Below, in pieces: positions 22,181-32,758 of a stretch of 64,000 bases of DNA (within the stretch, counting starts at the first letter, position 1; each line of letters opens with the position of its first letter). A program made the translations under genes and the position numbers. The notes beneath the pieces are model-generated. The model worked only from the letters and a program-made list of their open reading frames with translations. It did no database searches and was not told the origin of the DNA. The stretch spans positions 4,377 to 68,376 of the forward strand of contig NW_003203876.1 of the NCBI RefSeq assembly GCF_000006405.1, written 5' to 3'. The stretch is from Perkinsus marinus ATCC 50983. Its lineage: Eukaryota; Perkinsozoa; Perkinsida; Perkinsidae.

Positions 22181-24594
22181 CTACTTCTCAGGCACTCCAG
22201 CAGCCTTCAGCTTTTCGATCTTCTTCTGTTTAATTGTCACCAACTTTTTCCTCTCCGCTGCGATCTGCGCTCTTACGACATTCCCTTCCTCCAAGAAATC
22301 ACGACGGGCTTGCATACTGGCTTCCTCCCGAGCCTGAAAAAACAACAATAGACTTCAACTGCCTACTGCTGCTCATTAAGAACTGGGCAAGTGAGAATAA
22401 CCTGTATTTGTTTCTTCAACTCCTCGCAATGGTTATGCCTTTGTTGCCTCTCCTCCTCGGCCCTCACCCTCTCAGCCTCTTCCTGTTGCATTTGTATCAG
22501 TACTATCCTCTCAAACTCCTCCCTCTCCAACCTAGCAGCAAGCGGCCCCATCATCACCTACTACAACTATGAATACTATTACATAGCCTGCTCAGCTAGA
22601 CGCCTCTCCTTCTCCTCTGCTTGTTTCTCCCTAGCCTTAGCCAACTCCTCATTGATAGCTTCCAACCTTCGAATCTCAATGAGCTCCTTCTGTCGGGCCT
22701 ACCATCACGACAACCATCGAACCCAGCCTCTGTGCAAGAGCATAAATACCTGTCGTTCTGCAGCCTCGATAGCCCTCTTGGCTCGAAGTGCATCCATGTC
22801 GGCAGCCTTATCTTGAGCGCGTTGTTGCTGCGCACGAAGACGTGCGAATTCCGCTTCCTTGGCTGCAGCCTCTGCCTAAAAAATGCAACTTGGTATATTC
22901 GAACCTGCGCCTTTGCGTCAGGAGCCGACCCTCCTGTCCAGGCGGCTATAACAACACGAGAATACTACAGCTAAGCGCTCCTCTCTTGCTTTAGCCTTCT
23001 GTTCCTTCATCCTTTGATACTCAACTATCTTCTGTTCCTCCAGCTTCTCCGCAATCAAGCGTTCCTCTTTAACTATAATACAACCAAACTCCCTAACCGT
23101 CACCGCGCCATAAAATTCCTACTTTTCAGAGCTGCAGCATTAGCCGCATTGACCTCTTCAACCAACCTCGCTGCAGCTACTCTCTTCTCTATTTGCTGTG
23201 CAATCTATGATACCAAAACTTACCCAAATCAGCCCATCACCACCACCACCTTCCTACCTCCTCTTCCTTCAACGCCTCTATCTGTCTTAATATAAAGCCT
23301 CTCTCTCGGTCCCGCTGTTCCTCCTGATGAGCCATCCAAGATGGTAGCCGAAGTCGATGAGTACCTCCCTCAGTCGATTCTGTTGACGATCTTTAATTTG
23401 CTCGATAATCACAGAAGCTCCACGACGTTGATCCACTGCTCGCTTTCTGTTGCGTTCTTCATACCTTTCATTCAAACGACCCAGGTTCGAACCCCGCACC
23501 CGACACCAGTATCACATCTTCAGAGCCTTGAGCCTCTCTATCTCGGACATTACATCGAGCTGTTGCTCTTCCTCCTCCCTCTCTGCATGTATATATCTTC
23601 AACAACAAACAATGGTTCCAGCATACTCTCCATCATCTACCTTTTCTCTTGGACTTGTGCATCTCTTATAGTCGCCACTTTCGAGTAAAGCATCATTCGG
23701 TTCATATGCTTCACATCGTCCATGTCCTCATCCAACTTATCCCTAGCCCGTTGCAACACCTGAGAGGTCCCCCTATACATTATCATTATTTCATATAAGG
23801 ATGAATAATATATTTTAGTCTATTAAATATTACTACATTAAAAGATATATTTAGTCTACAATATATTTTAATGGATCATAATATGAACAGGTATACTTCA
23901 TATTTCAATATACAGATTCCAATACCATATATTCCGTAAATATCTATACATTGATACTTACTGTATCTATGTTTGCTTATATTGAACATAATCCTTATAT
24001 ACACTCCACTTTGCGAGTAGTACTCTTACCGAATTCCGTTCAGCTTTATCATTGACCTCATTGGTGCTCCTCAACGCATTCCTCTTCCTCTCCTCTTCCA
24101 TCTTGACCATCTTATCCTTCCGCTCTTTCGACTTGCGCATTCTCTCGCCATACTAAAAAGAGAGCCTCAAGCGGACCTATTCCGCATCCTACACTGGTGA
24201 ACCTAAGATTCTCCTACCTCCTCACGGGCCTGCCTGCGTCTTGCGAGCTCTCGTTCTTTCTCAGTCATCGTGGATCCTTCCCTCAAACTGTTCAGAAGAC
24301 TCATACCATAGCTTCCTCAACTTGTCTGAATTACCTGTTGAACTCACTCGCTGCCACCACTGCAATATCCCGACTGGCCGCCTTCCCCGAAAGGGTACTG
24401 TCATTAACCGCCTTCCGCACCTACACGACAACTCAACAGGTTATCTATCGTGCATTCCATTCGATAGATCCCGGGTTCGAATCCTGCTAATGTACCTTCA
24501 CTGTATCTTTTCCCCTAATTTCCACCAAACGCCTCTCCCCTTCCTGGTGACCTCCATTATCACTCAATGGCGATGATGAATATGCGGATGCCAT
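22181..24594 (-). CDS. CFAP45: CFAP45 (CCDC19), ciliary doublet inner protein, many introns
   Basis: Homologue of cilia- and flagella-associated protein 45, a coiled-coil TPH-domain protein inside axonemal doublet microtubules. Exons read on the minus strand match the human protein in order: ALRSTNEVNDKAERN near 24060; VLQRARDKLDEDMDD and YSKVATIRDAQVQEK at 23641-23760; RRGASVIIEQIKDRQ near 23395; RAQDKAADMDALRAKRAIE near 22760-22830 (human AQDYQAEQDALRAKRNQE); RLEREEFERIVLIQMQQEEA near 22500; and the C-terminus DFLEEGN...KKIEKLKAAGVPEK, stop at 22181-22183. At least nine short introns interrupt it; three hold tRNA-like B-boxes and one (about 23775-24030) is long and very AT-rich. The start at 24594 (MASAYSSSPL) is tentative because the N-terminal region is weakly conserved. 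Presence implies a motile flagellate. Confidence 0.88.
22889..22970 (-). repeat. CFAP45 intron with tRNA-like sequence, sense
   Basis: The intron reads GTAGTATTCTCG ... TTGCATTTTTTAG. Inside, TATAGCCGCCTGGACAGGAGG resembles a D-arm/A-box and GCGCAGGTTCGAATA a T-arm/B-box at tRNA spacing. Stem pairing is imperfect. Confidence 0.5.
23462..23512 (-). repeat. 51-bp CFAP45 intron with T-arm-like core
   Basis: The intron begins GTGATACTGGTG, contains GCGGGGTTCGAACCTGGG and ends GAATGAAAG. GGTTCGAACC is a palindromic B-box, so it reads the same on both strands. Confidence 0.45.
24424..24500 (+). repeat. tRNA-like element filling a CFAP45 intron, antisense
   Basis: The + strand reads ACTCAACAGGTTAT (A-box-like), then a perfect six-pair stem CTATCG/CGATAG around an 11-nt loop, then CCCGGGTTCGAATCCTG, whose T-stem pairs at four of five positions. 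The host intron on the minus strand (GTGAAGGTAC ... GTCGTGTAG) is scarcely longer than this element. Probably tRNA-derived. Confidence 0.55.
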
Positions 24595-25704
24595 AGCAGG
24601 ACGGCTAAAGAGCGCAGCTAGTATGGAGAGCATCATCACTCGACCTTCATCGTCGTTCCCTCGTGCTATCAGTGCGTACCCCGGTGAATGAGATACCAAG
24701 GGCTATCCAAACTGATTATGATATTCCAGATGGACTACAACTAGACCCCGTGGGACTTCATATTGCCTCGAGTGAATCATACAACTCCTACATTCTCAAA
24801 CAGTTACAACGCCCGTACGGAAAACGGTTTTTCGTGCAATTAGGCAAGAAGAGTTTTTCTTGCAAAATACGCGTTACACGGGTCCATTATATGTGTGAGG
24901 TCTTAGAGGAATCTTAGTGAAGGTTAAAGAGATGATGAGCATTGTGTGTTTACTAGCAATCACTTTGAATAATAGGCTAAAATACAAGTCGGCAAGAGTT
25001 TGTCCTACTAGAATCACTTCGGAACAATCACAGGAAGTCCTAGGTCTGCTGACAACACACGTGAATGCATGTGGGTACATATCACGAGACCATATTGATC
25101 GATACCATTTAGCGATGCTTATGCTGCTCTTGTGTTGACACACACGTGTGTGCTTCAATACTAGATGATGTTGATACTAGAACAAAACATGTCGAAGAAG
25201 TATCCTATCAACGCACGGCCTCGTAATATCTTGCATTATATCAGAGGACATAGTTGCGGTGCTCTGATATGATTCTCTGTGAGAGGCGAAGTTTATAGGC
25301 ATGGGTATGTAAATGCTGCCCTAGCCCGACTCGAACACAGGTTGCCAGATGTCTCACTCGTTAGAATCACCACGATTTGACTGTTGTTCATGCGTGTTGC
25401 AAATGTTCATGAATTTTCCTCCGAGCTACGTTGAACCCACGTCTCCCTATTCTCTGATGAAGAGCTCCCGATACACAAGGTGTAATAATATTGTCTAGGC
25501 GTATTCGACTGAAGTCGTTGACAACTAAAGAGAGTGAGCACTCAGCATTCACTCCATCTTGTTAAGTAACTAAGCATCATCTGACTTTGAATATACCCTC
25601 AGACTCAGCATACCGTCGACTAAAAAATCAACAGTCATCATCAAAGATAACATCGCATCAATGTTCGTGCTATCGACCCGAGACAGTAGACAAAAGTCCA
25701 CTGC
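24595..25704. other. Intergenic, tRNA-like relics
   Basis: No gene is supported. Minus-strand B-box-like sequences occur near 25325-25345 (CTGTGTTCGAGTCGGG) and near 25430-25445 (ACGTGGGTTCAACGTAG). Short hydrophobic ORFs show no family. Confidence 0.35.
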
Positions 25705-27086
25705 TCAGTTGAGGGGAAAGTACTCATACGTCTTGCTACTCCTCTCGTTAAATTCCAACTCACTGTCTGTGCTATAGTCGTTGAAGTCATAACCACAATA
25801 AGGGTCCCACAGCCCTGGACGTGCCTTCATCACCAACAAGAACTCATCGCGGAACTCCTGGTCCATCGGCCTCTTGAGGACCCTCAAGGGGGTCAATTTG
25901 GACACCACTTGGTTAGGGTAACTCCTCAACAGGGAACGTAGGAAAGGCCAATGCTGCTGTTGATAAGCGTGAACGATAGCCTCAGTGTTATACGCCAACA
26001 CATGTCCACGCAGACCGACCTTGTAGATGAGGTCGATCGCCTTGAGGTCATCAGCTAAGATCCGCTCGATGCACGGCTGAGCTCGGATGACCTCCTTCAA
26101 CCAAGAACAGTGGTCCTCGTCGATAAGCCGGGAAATAGCAACAAATGAATCTTTGCGGGCCACGGTGGAGTTGATGATCATATTCATAACACCAATCCAG
26201 CATTCTCGAGGAGGGGGATTGTGTTCGCCTACGATGAGTTTCATAAGGCCCCGGTAGAGCCCGTTGAAGACGTCCTCATCAGAGCAAGTGATCAGACCAG
26301 CTGCAATGTCGTCTATACTGTCCTGCTTGGACGAAAACCGAGACCTATATTCATGGTAGTGGCGACAGGCACCCCAGAGGAGGTCGGCATTCACTTTCCG
26401 GTATCGCCAAGTAGCCATGACCAAGGACAACCACAAACCACCACTTTTCTGGGCGTAGTTCACCAACAGTGATATAACCTCGCTGGGCAGCTCAGCACAA
26501 CCAGAGACCTTACGACTTCGTAATAGCAGTAGATGCACCAATGATAGGAGGTCATTCGAAGGCTTGAGTCGACACAGAGCACTGTCGACGGCTTGCAGGG
26601 GTACAGTAACGCCATTGAAGTGATCAGAGAGGACCAAAGAGAAAAATCTGGTGACCACAGAGAAGTTGGTCAGCACTTCCGACTGCCTCAAGAGGAATTG
26701 CTTGTCCGATTGTGAGAGGTTCTCGACCAGGATAGGGTAGTCAGTGAGCCAGTCAAGTGCATGAGTTCTCAATGCAGTGTGAATGTGATGCTGAAAAAGG
26801 ACAAGTGTTGGCGACCAACTGACGATTGTGGCCGACTCACATCGCTGATGACTTTGGCCAAGCCACTAGGCCCATTAGAATCCACTAGGCCCTGTAGGAA
26901 CTCTGGGGATACCTCCTCGTTGGACAGTTCCACCATGATGGTAGCTAGGGCCTGCCCCAAGGGGCGCCAGGTCAGTCGACTTCGGCTCAGAATCTGACAG
27001 ATAACATCATCATCACTGACGATGCACTGTCCAGCCGACCGTTCCAACAGCCCTTCCGAAAGCCTCAGGTCGACTCTCGAGCTCAT
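25705..27086 (-). CDS. Unrecognised helical protein, two exons
   Basis: Exon 1 (27086-26841) and exon 2 (26790-25705) join across a 50-bp GT-AG intron to 443 residues, frame continuous. The protein is Leu-rich and predicted all-helical (for example LLSLVHLLLLRSRKVSG, HAYQQQHWPFLRSLLRSYP), ending EFNERSSKTYEYFPLN. This resembles the organellar helical-repeat (RAP/HPR/PPR-like) proteins common in alveolates, but no diagnostic motif is visible and I do not assign a function. An upstream ATG at about 27177 (MKKTNPSKTLRTAAQCGD) opens a coding-like frame that is not in phase with exon 1; an undetected intron may connect it. Divergent from the Rieske gene. Confidence 0.6.
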
Positions 27087-27244
27087 CCCTTAGTGAGACT
27101 AGGCGTAGGGCTGCAAGAACCTCTGCCGGGTCGCCACACTGGGCGGCTGTACGGAGAGTCTTCGAGGGGTTAGTCTTCTTCATCAAAGTAGGTAGGAGTG
27201 GTAGTAATGATTATGCGCTGTTGAGTTAGCGCGCGCCCTGAAAC

Positions 27245-27330
27245 GCCATGTGCAAGATTCGAACCCGGGACCTTACTTTGAATCTTTCGAGTCATTTCCC
27301 CCCGCTGCGTTCTACCGTGTATTTCACACG
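27245..27330 (-). repeat. tRNA-like sequence between divergent genes
   Basis: Minus strand GGTCCCGGGTTCGAATC forms a B-box with a T-stem pairing at four of five positions (including wobble). Upstream cloverleaf arms are weak. Very similar to the element at 24424-24500. Confidence 0.4.
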
Positions 27331-27361
27331 CAGTATTATACCATTTTTGAGCCGTCTCTGT

Positions 27362-29136
27362 ATGTTGCTCTCTGGTCGTTGCCCTGTGGCCCAGAGGGGT
27401 CGTCTCCTTCACACTTCCTCCTTGCGTCTTCATCGCCCTACTACAGTTAAGATGATCGACTCTTGGAGGACTGAACCCTCCAGTGAGAAGCCCATGTGGT
27501 ACAACAGGTGACCTAATTTGTATCTTATTGTCTCAACCTAAAGATACTTCTCCTCAGATTCGATCAAGTGGACCACATTTCTCAGCATCCCGATCCTGAG
27601 AAAACCGAGAAGTACCCTCCGGTGGGTTCAGTCCTCTTGCCGACCTTCCCCGTATCTTACCATTCTCAGGTTGACGATACCCGTAAGCTGATGAAGACCC
27701 GTGGGGATCCCCACATCATGCGTGGCTGGGGAGAGTACGGTCCCTATCACCGCCCTTGAATATGACCTCATCCTACAGGTATGTCTATTGTCATTATGAG
27801 CACCTTCGTGAACCCGTCTTCCCGAGGAAGCCCGACGTCGCCAAGGGGGAGTTAGCCGCAGTGAGCTCCATGTGTTGGTGACAATATGAAAATTCTGGGA
27901 GGACGTTCTTGTTGTTTTCTGCACATTCATATCTGAATTCGTGTTAAAACTCCCGAGCTCAGCTGAGGAGACCAAATATGCCCATGGTCAACTACATGTA
28001 TTAGTGACAAAATGAAAACTCCGGGAAATTATTGTTGGTTTGTGTGAATTCCTATAAGGTGACCAAGCATTTTCCAACATCTAGGTGCCAATGTGACCCG
28101 TACTGACGTATGGAAGCGTGAAGGCGAACCTGCTATCCAATCCATTGCAAGGTAATCACCTCCTTACCAGCGTAAAGTATACATTTCCATTCCTCCTCAG
28201 ATTCAATCCGGATAATTTCCGTCCGGTTGGGTATGCTGAGAACATCCCTTGTCCCGACACCTGCGTCCCCGAGGGCCATCTTGATTTTCGCCACACCCGT
28301 CTGCCAACCTGGCACGCTGATCGCCGGCCCTTCCATTACTTCGCCACGGGGATGTTCGGTCTCATTGGTTTGGCATTTTTGAGAGGTAACTTTTTCATTG
28401 GAGTTTAACGTGAAGTACGCGACCAGTATCGCTAAGTTGTTTTTCATATCGCTAGGGTGAGACTTCATCTATGCCCTAGCTCGAATTTTCTCTTATACCT
28501 GGGCAAACCAGTGACTCCCGGGAAGCCAATGAACCTGGTCCCCAACCACTATGTACAGCACTGATTGATGATAGTTTGTTCGTCTGCAGGTACGGTCGTG
28601 AAGGTGGTCCACGGTTTGTGGCCAGCTCGTGATGCGATAGCCGCGGGGGTCATCGAGGTGGACTTGAGGGGTATTCAGCCCGGGCAGAACTTCGTGGTCA
28701 AATGGAGAGGAAAACCGGTCTTTGTGAGGAGACGTAAGGAGGGTATCTTAGCTTCAACTACGTAAGATACGGATTAGGTCCGAATTTGGCCATTCGCAGG
28801 TACACAAGCGATGATCGATGCCGCAACTGCTGATGATGCAATTGTTAACAGTTTGAGAGACCCCGAACGCGATAAGGACCGTGTAAAGAAGCCGGAGTGG
28901 TTGGTCATGCTCGGAGTGTGTACCCATCTCGGCTGTGTCCCTTACCCCGACCAAGGCCTCTATGGTGGATACTTCTGCCCTTGTCATGGTAGCCATTATG
29001 ATCATTCTGGGAGGATTAGGCTTGGCCCGGCTCCATTGAACATGGAGATACCAACGTAGGGGAACTGTAGTGGGAATGTGGGATGATGATTTTCAGATAT
29101 GAGTTTATTGATGACGACACCATTATACTGGGATAG
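27362..29136 (+). CDS. UQCRFS1: Mitochondrial Rieske iron-sulfur protein of complex III
   Basis: Rieske subunit of ubiquinol-cytochrome c reductase, carrying electrons from ubiquinol to cytochrome c1 in the inner mitochondrial membrane. The N-terminus from ATG 27362 ([20 protein letters not shown]) is a basic, Ser/Arg-rich presequence. Later exons give [20 protein letters not shown] plus a hydrophobic anchor ([11 protein letters not shown]), then [16 protein letters not shown] and [15 protein letters not shown]. The cluster-binding loops are CTHLGC and CPCHGSHYD, with Cys and His ligands and the disulfide Cys present, followed by [16 protein letters not shown] and, after an intron at 29056-29096, [12 protein letters not shown] and stop. 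Intron 1 (27508-27557) belongs to the shared intron family. Intron 27861-28084 consists of a dispersed repeat. Some middle exon borders were not resolved. Confidence 0.93.
27508..27557 (+). repeat. Rieske intron 1, member of the shared intron family
   Basis: A 50-bp intron: GTGACCTAATTTGTATCTT, a 7-nt spacer, TCAACCTAAAGATAC, then TTCTCCTCAG. GTATCTT and AAGATAC are exact reverse complements and could pair. Confidence 0.75.
27861..28084 (+). repeat. Rieske intron made of a dispersed intronic repeat
   Basis: A 224-bp intron (GTGAGCTCC ... CATCTAG). It carries two copies, 126 bp apart, of CATGTGTTGGTGACAATATG-like sequence plus GAGCTCAGCTGAGGA and CCCATGGTCAACTAC. Related copies lie in introns at 34928-35156 and 63180-63440, each in the sense direction of its host gene. 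Confidence 0.7.
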
Positions 29137-29207
29137 TGGTCGGGCATTTTATTGTTGACAATTTCGTACACCTACACCCTTGGGGGTTGGGACTAATATG
29201 ATGATCG

Positions 29208-30455
29208 ATGAGGACTCCTTTTTATTATAACAGTTGTTGGTGTTGTGTTCAGAGTGGTGATAGGAAGGTTAAGGTTGTTTTATTTGCCTCCCATTACGTT
29301 TTGATACGGGTTTCCTCGTCCGCGCACCCTCGTCGGAGGCTACTGTCGTCGATTGTGGTCACTGCCAGGCGGTACATTTCGAGGAACGTTGAGAAAGAGA
29401 TGGTACGAGATTCGGCTAGCACGCATGCACAAGCGAGGCCTCCACTGGTCGTTACAATGAAGCAGTTGATGCTAAAGGGTTGCCAACAACAAGCGATCGC
29501 TCTCTTCGAATCTTCCATTGATCTCGCGGACTCCCGAGCGCTGACTCTGGCCGCGAAGTTGTATGGGAAGGCGGGTGAGGTCGAGAAGGTACGGCGATGC
29601 TTCGAGGCGTTGGATCGGACACAATCGGGAGGGTTGACTCAAGTGAGTATAAGAGTGGGGTTGAGGGCACTTGTAAGGGAGGCCAGCTGGACTATGATCA
29701 TCTGTGATCAGCTTGTGAGAAAATACCCCTTGGTGAGGATTGAACCCGAGTCGTTCGATCTAGCGATGAAGCACTTCCCCATCGGGACTGCTCGAGGTCT
29801 TCTGATCGACACCATGTTCAACCCCGCCTATAACGTCCCATGGACTGATCGGCATCTGGTTCGAATAGCCTCCACTGAAGGGACAGTCTTTACGGCCATG
29901 CCAGCCGGCTCCACCGACCTCACAATTCCTCAACTACGTGAATGTTTTGGTGACAAGTTGGTCCGTCCTGAGCTCAAGGCGATAGTCGCTGCCAACGACC
30001 CCGTCATACACGCCATCTGTAGAGTTCACTCACATCATCATCAACCCCTTGAGATCGCCAGCAATACCCGCGTGGATCCTCTGACCCACTCAGCTCTGAG
30101 TCGACTAGGTCGAAGTGTCACACTATGGACCTTGGATGGTGTTGCTTATTGTTATGATGCTCAAGGTGGTGGTAATCACTGCGATCCACCCGCGTTAGTT
30201 GAGGACCCCTCTAGAGTGATCGGGAACGCCTCTGGTCGAATTGACAGCGTATTCTCGTCCTTCCGGTATATGTGTTCACTCGGCAACACAAAGTCTCTGT
30301 CGGCCATGGTCGCCCTCAAAAAGTGGCTTATGAGTGCCAATGGACGGTATCAACCGAAGCGTGTGTTCAGCGACGAGGAGGTCTCGGAGGGTATTGATTG
30401 GATTGACCAGAAGATCGTCGAATTACGGCAGAGACCGACCAAGGCTCGCGTTTGA
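29208..30455 (+). CDS. PPR-like, probably organellar, RNA-binding protein
   Basis: Intronless ORF of 415 residues starting 72 bp after the Rieske stop. The first about 65 residues are basic and hydrophobic (ASHYVLIRVSSSAHPRRRLL), compatible with a mitochondrial presequence. It is followed by helical repeats; LTLAAKLYGKAGEVEKVRRC fits a pentatricopeptide helix pair. The C-terminal 200 residues, including RYMCSLGNTKSLSAMVALKK, are not recognised. Known PPR proteins bind organellar RNA; the role here is inference. An internal start (MVRDSASTHAQARPP at 29401) is possible. Confidence 0.55.
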   Translation: MRTPFYYNSCWCCVQSGDRKVKVVLFASHYVLIRVSSSAHPRRRLLSSIVVTARRYISRNVEKEMVRDSASTHAQARPPLVVTMKQLMLKGCQQQAIALFESSIDLADSRALTLAAKLYGKAGEVEKVRRCFEALDRTQSGGLTQVSIRVGLRALVREASWTMIICDQLVRKYPLVRIEPESFDLAMKHFPIGTARGLLIDTMFNPAYNVPWTDRHLVRIASTEGTVFTAMPAGSTDLTIPQLRECFGDKLVRPELKAIVAANDPVIHAICRVHSHHHQPLEIASNTRVDPLTHSALSRLGRSVTLWTLDGVAYCYDAQGGGNHCDPPALVEDPSRVIGNASGRIDSVFSSFRYMCSLGNTKSLSAMVALKKWLMSANGRYQPKRVFSDEEVSEGIDWIDQKIVELRQRPTKARV

Positions 30456-31036
30456 TTGTATTATTGACGCCATGAGTTTCTGTGCCGTTCTACTGTCCAC
30501 CTCCTGTTGGGTTATGTCACCACGATAAGAAACGTTCAATTCAGATCGAATAGCGAAATGGTCGGTCGGGAATTTCTCCTCCACTCACTTCAACAGCATC
30601 AGAGTTGCCAAAGTAGAAACGGACGAATTTGCGCGAAGACAAAATAGGAGGAATGAATAGCACTGATAATGACCAAACTGCTTCCATTAACACTGGTTCG
30701 ATCTTTCCGAGAGATCTATGTCGTTCCACTCGGGGTCGTTGAAGGCTTTGGATGGCCAATCTGACCTTCATTGCAAATAGTCGTCAACACTCGCATTGTA
30801 GAACTTATCCGAGGTTCTTAGATAGCTCGAAAAGGGAGGAGAATGGGGGCTACGATGAGGCTGAGGTTTGGTATGGCCGATGTATTCGTTTTATATGCAT
30901 GCTATGAAGGAATATTCTATGTTATGAATCCAACGAAATACTCCGTCAGAAAAGAACGCAACCACCCAGCCAGTTGTAAAATATTCATACATGAATGATA
31001 CAGATGTTAACCTCTTTCGTATACTATACAGTGCCA
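30456..31036 (-). other. Intergenic with a possible 76-codon membrane protein ORF
   Basis: A minus-strand ATG ORF at 30771-30541 (starting MKVRLAIQSLQRPRVERHRS) has one hydrophobic segment, AVWSLSVLFIPPILSS, and ends EIPDRPFRYSI. It has the size and layout of small inner-membrane subunits, but no family is recognised. Confidence 0.3.
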
Positions 31037-32149
31037 CTAGTCAAGATATTGCGAATAACTCTCCGACCGACGCGGTTTCCCAGCGTATATTTGAGCCAAC
31101 CTCGTAAGAAAAGCCGTTCGATTCACTATAAAAGGGAACGCTGTTTTCCTCAACCAATCATCGACCTTCACATACTTCTCTTGGCTCATATTCCTCCGTA
31201 CATCTGGATCTTCATATCCCAATACGTAATCGCGCACGCCCTCGTAATCGATATCATTCTCCCGACCATTATCGCTCTCGATAAGATCTGTAGTATGACT
31301 CAAAAACACATCTCGAGCTTCACAAGAAAAGCTCAGCAGAGAATCCAAATTTTGCGTAAGTGCAAATAAGCCTTTTATTTCCGAGTCAAATCTCCTTTTT
31401 GTGTTTTCTCTCATTGCCACCGAGGCCTGCTCCAGAATTCGATTTTCCTTCAAAATCGCCGCACTTTTCGCAACAGACAAAAGCCAAACATCTTTATCAG
31501 AAGTCGTAGCCGCTCGCAAGGTCAACGTTCGCGTGTCCATCACAACTCTAAAAATTCTCTTCGACTCTCCTGCATCGCTCCGCCCATCTCCCGAGACAAC
31601 TTTCTCACAATTCACCAACTCCAAGACCCTCGAGGGTTTCTCTCCACTACGATACGACAACGTAGACGGACGTAAAGTAAATTCTCGAGACTTCCATTTT
31701 TTACCGTTAGAAGACAGCTTATCCAGACTGCCCTTTCTGAGGACATCCCCAGCCACCTCCTCTTCATCTTCTAATCGACGAGGCTTCGATTTAATTTTTT
31801 CACCCGGAAGATGAGCCACCAACTTATCTGGTCTGCCGCTTTCACTGACGATCTCCAACGGTTTTTCCGATTCTTCCAATTTCCGTTCGACCACCGAATG
31901 CCGACCACTCGATACAAAATAAAGATTCATCTTACGCACGGTTGAGTCCTTCTGTTGCAACTTATAAAGGAGCTCCGAAACCGTCGTATTAGCCGACATA
32001 TGACGAATTTCTCGAAATGTGTTGTCAATGAAATAAATGCGTATGGTCCTTCCCGAACTTACACCATCATGTACCCCCTCACTACAACTCGCAGTCGGCG
32101 ACATCGGCTGTTGTTTGAGTGCTGTTGCCGAGAGGAAGAGACTATTCAT
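31037..32149 (-). CDS. RA (Ras-association-like) plus PH domain protein
   Basis: Intronless, 370 residues from ATG 32149 (MNSLFLSATALKQQP; the preceding in-frame codon is GTG). Residues about 30-105 form an RA/ubiquitin-like fold region: RTIRIYFIDNTFREI, then TVSELLYKLQQ, then ERKLEESEKPLEIV. Residues about 135-235 form a PH domain: GSLDKLSSNGKKWKSREFTL at the start and SDKDVWLLSVAKSA, with the conserved Trp, at the end. The C-terminal 130 residues are helical and unrecognised (DVRRNMSQEKYVKVDDWLRK). A tandem RA-PH order is known from animal Grb7/MRL adaptors that link small GTPases to membranes; here a lipid-binding GTPase effector role is inferred. No catalytic domain is seen. Confidence 0.65.
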   Translation of the reverse strand: MNSLFLSATALKQQPMSPTASCSEGVHDGVSSGRTIRIYFIDNTFREIRHMSANTTVSELLYKLQQKDSTVRKMNLYFVSSGRHSVVERKLEESEKPLEIVSESGRPDKLVAHLPGEKIKSKPRRLEDEEEVAGDVLRKGSLDKLSSNGKKWKSREFTLRPSTLSYRSGEKPSRVLELVNCEKVVSGDGRSDAGESKRIFRVVMDTRTLTLRAATTSDKDVWLLSVAKSAAILKENRILEQASVAMRENTKRRFDSEIKGLFALTQNLDSLLSFSCEARDVFLSHTTDLIESDNGRENDIDYEGVRDYVLGYEDPDVRRNMSQEKYVKVDDWLRKTAFPFIVNRTAFLTRLAQIYAGKPRRSESYSQYLD

Positions 32150-32758
32150 TATCTGCACGCATGCACAACTACAAAACTATTCCGTCAGAATACAATGGTC
32201 ACTGATAAAATATATTTTCGATCCACATCAAGCGACATGAGCAACCTCTTGTTTTGAAAATAGCATTCAAACGGACGGGCCACAGCCAAAATTCTCAGTC
32301 AAAAATCGTCTAAGAGCATACTATAGAGTTATCAGTGTGAACCATCATACAGTGCCCGCCGATTTGATATGCAAATGTGTGTTAATTTGGAGGGCAAATT
32401 ATAGTGAACAAGTTGTCGTTATCATAGTCCCTAACGGGTACTTTCATCACATGCTCAGAGACGTAGCGATGTAGTTTCATTTTGATTCTCATTATCGTAC
32501 GGAAATTACACACATTGGCATATCGAATTGACACGCGCCGTATATTCCTAGGATCACCCCAATTTCATGTTACCAAAAGTCTACATTCTACCCCGAAAAA
32601 AGAAGATCGCCTCACACTTCAGTTCGCCACTAAACTCAACAACCAATTGCACTACCGCATCTCCCGAAAGATACAAAACATATCAGTTTAATACAATAAC
32701 AGCAGTAAAGATATCCCTACAACCGCACCGCGAAGATTTTCGCCACAAAAATTCCACT

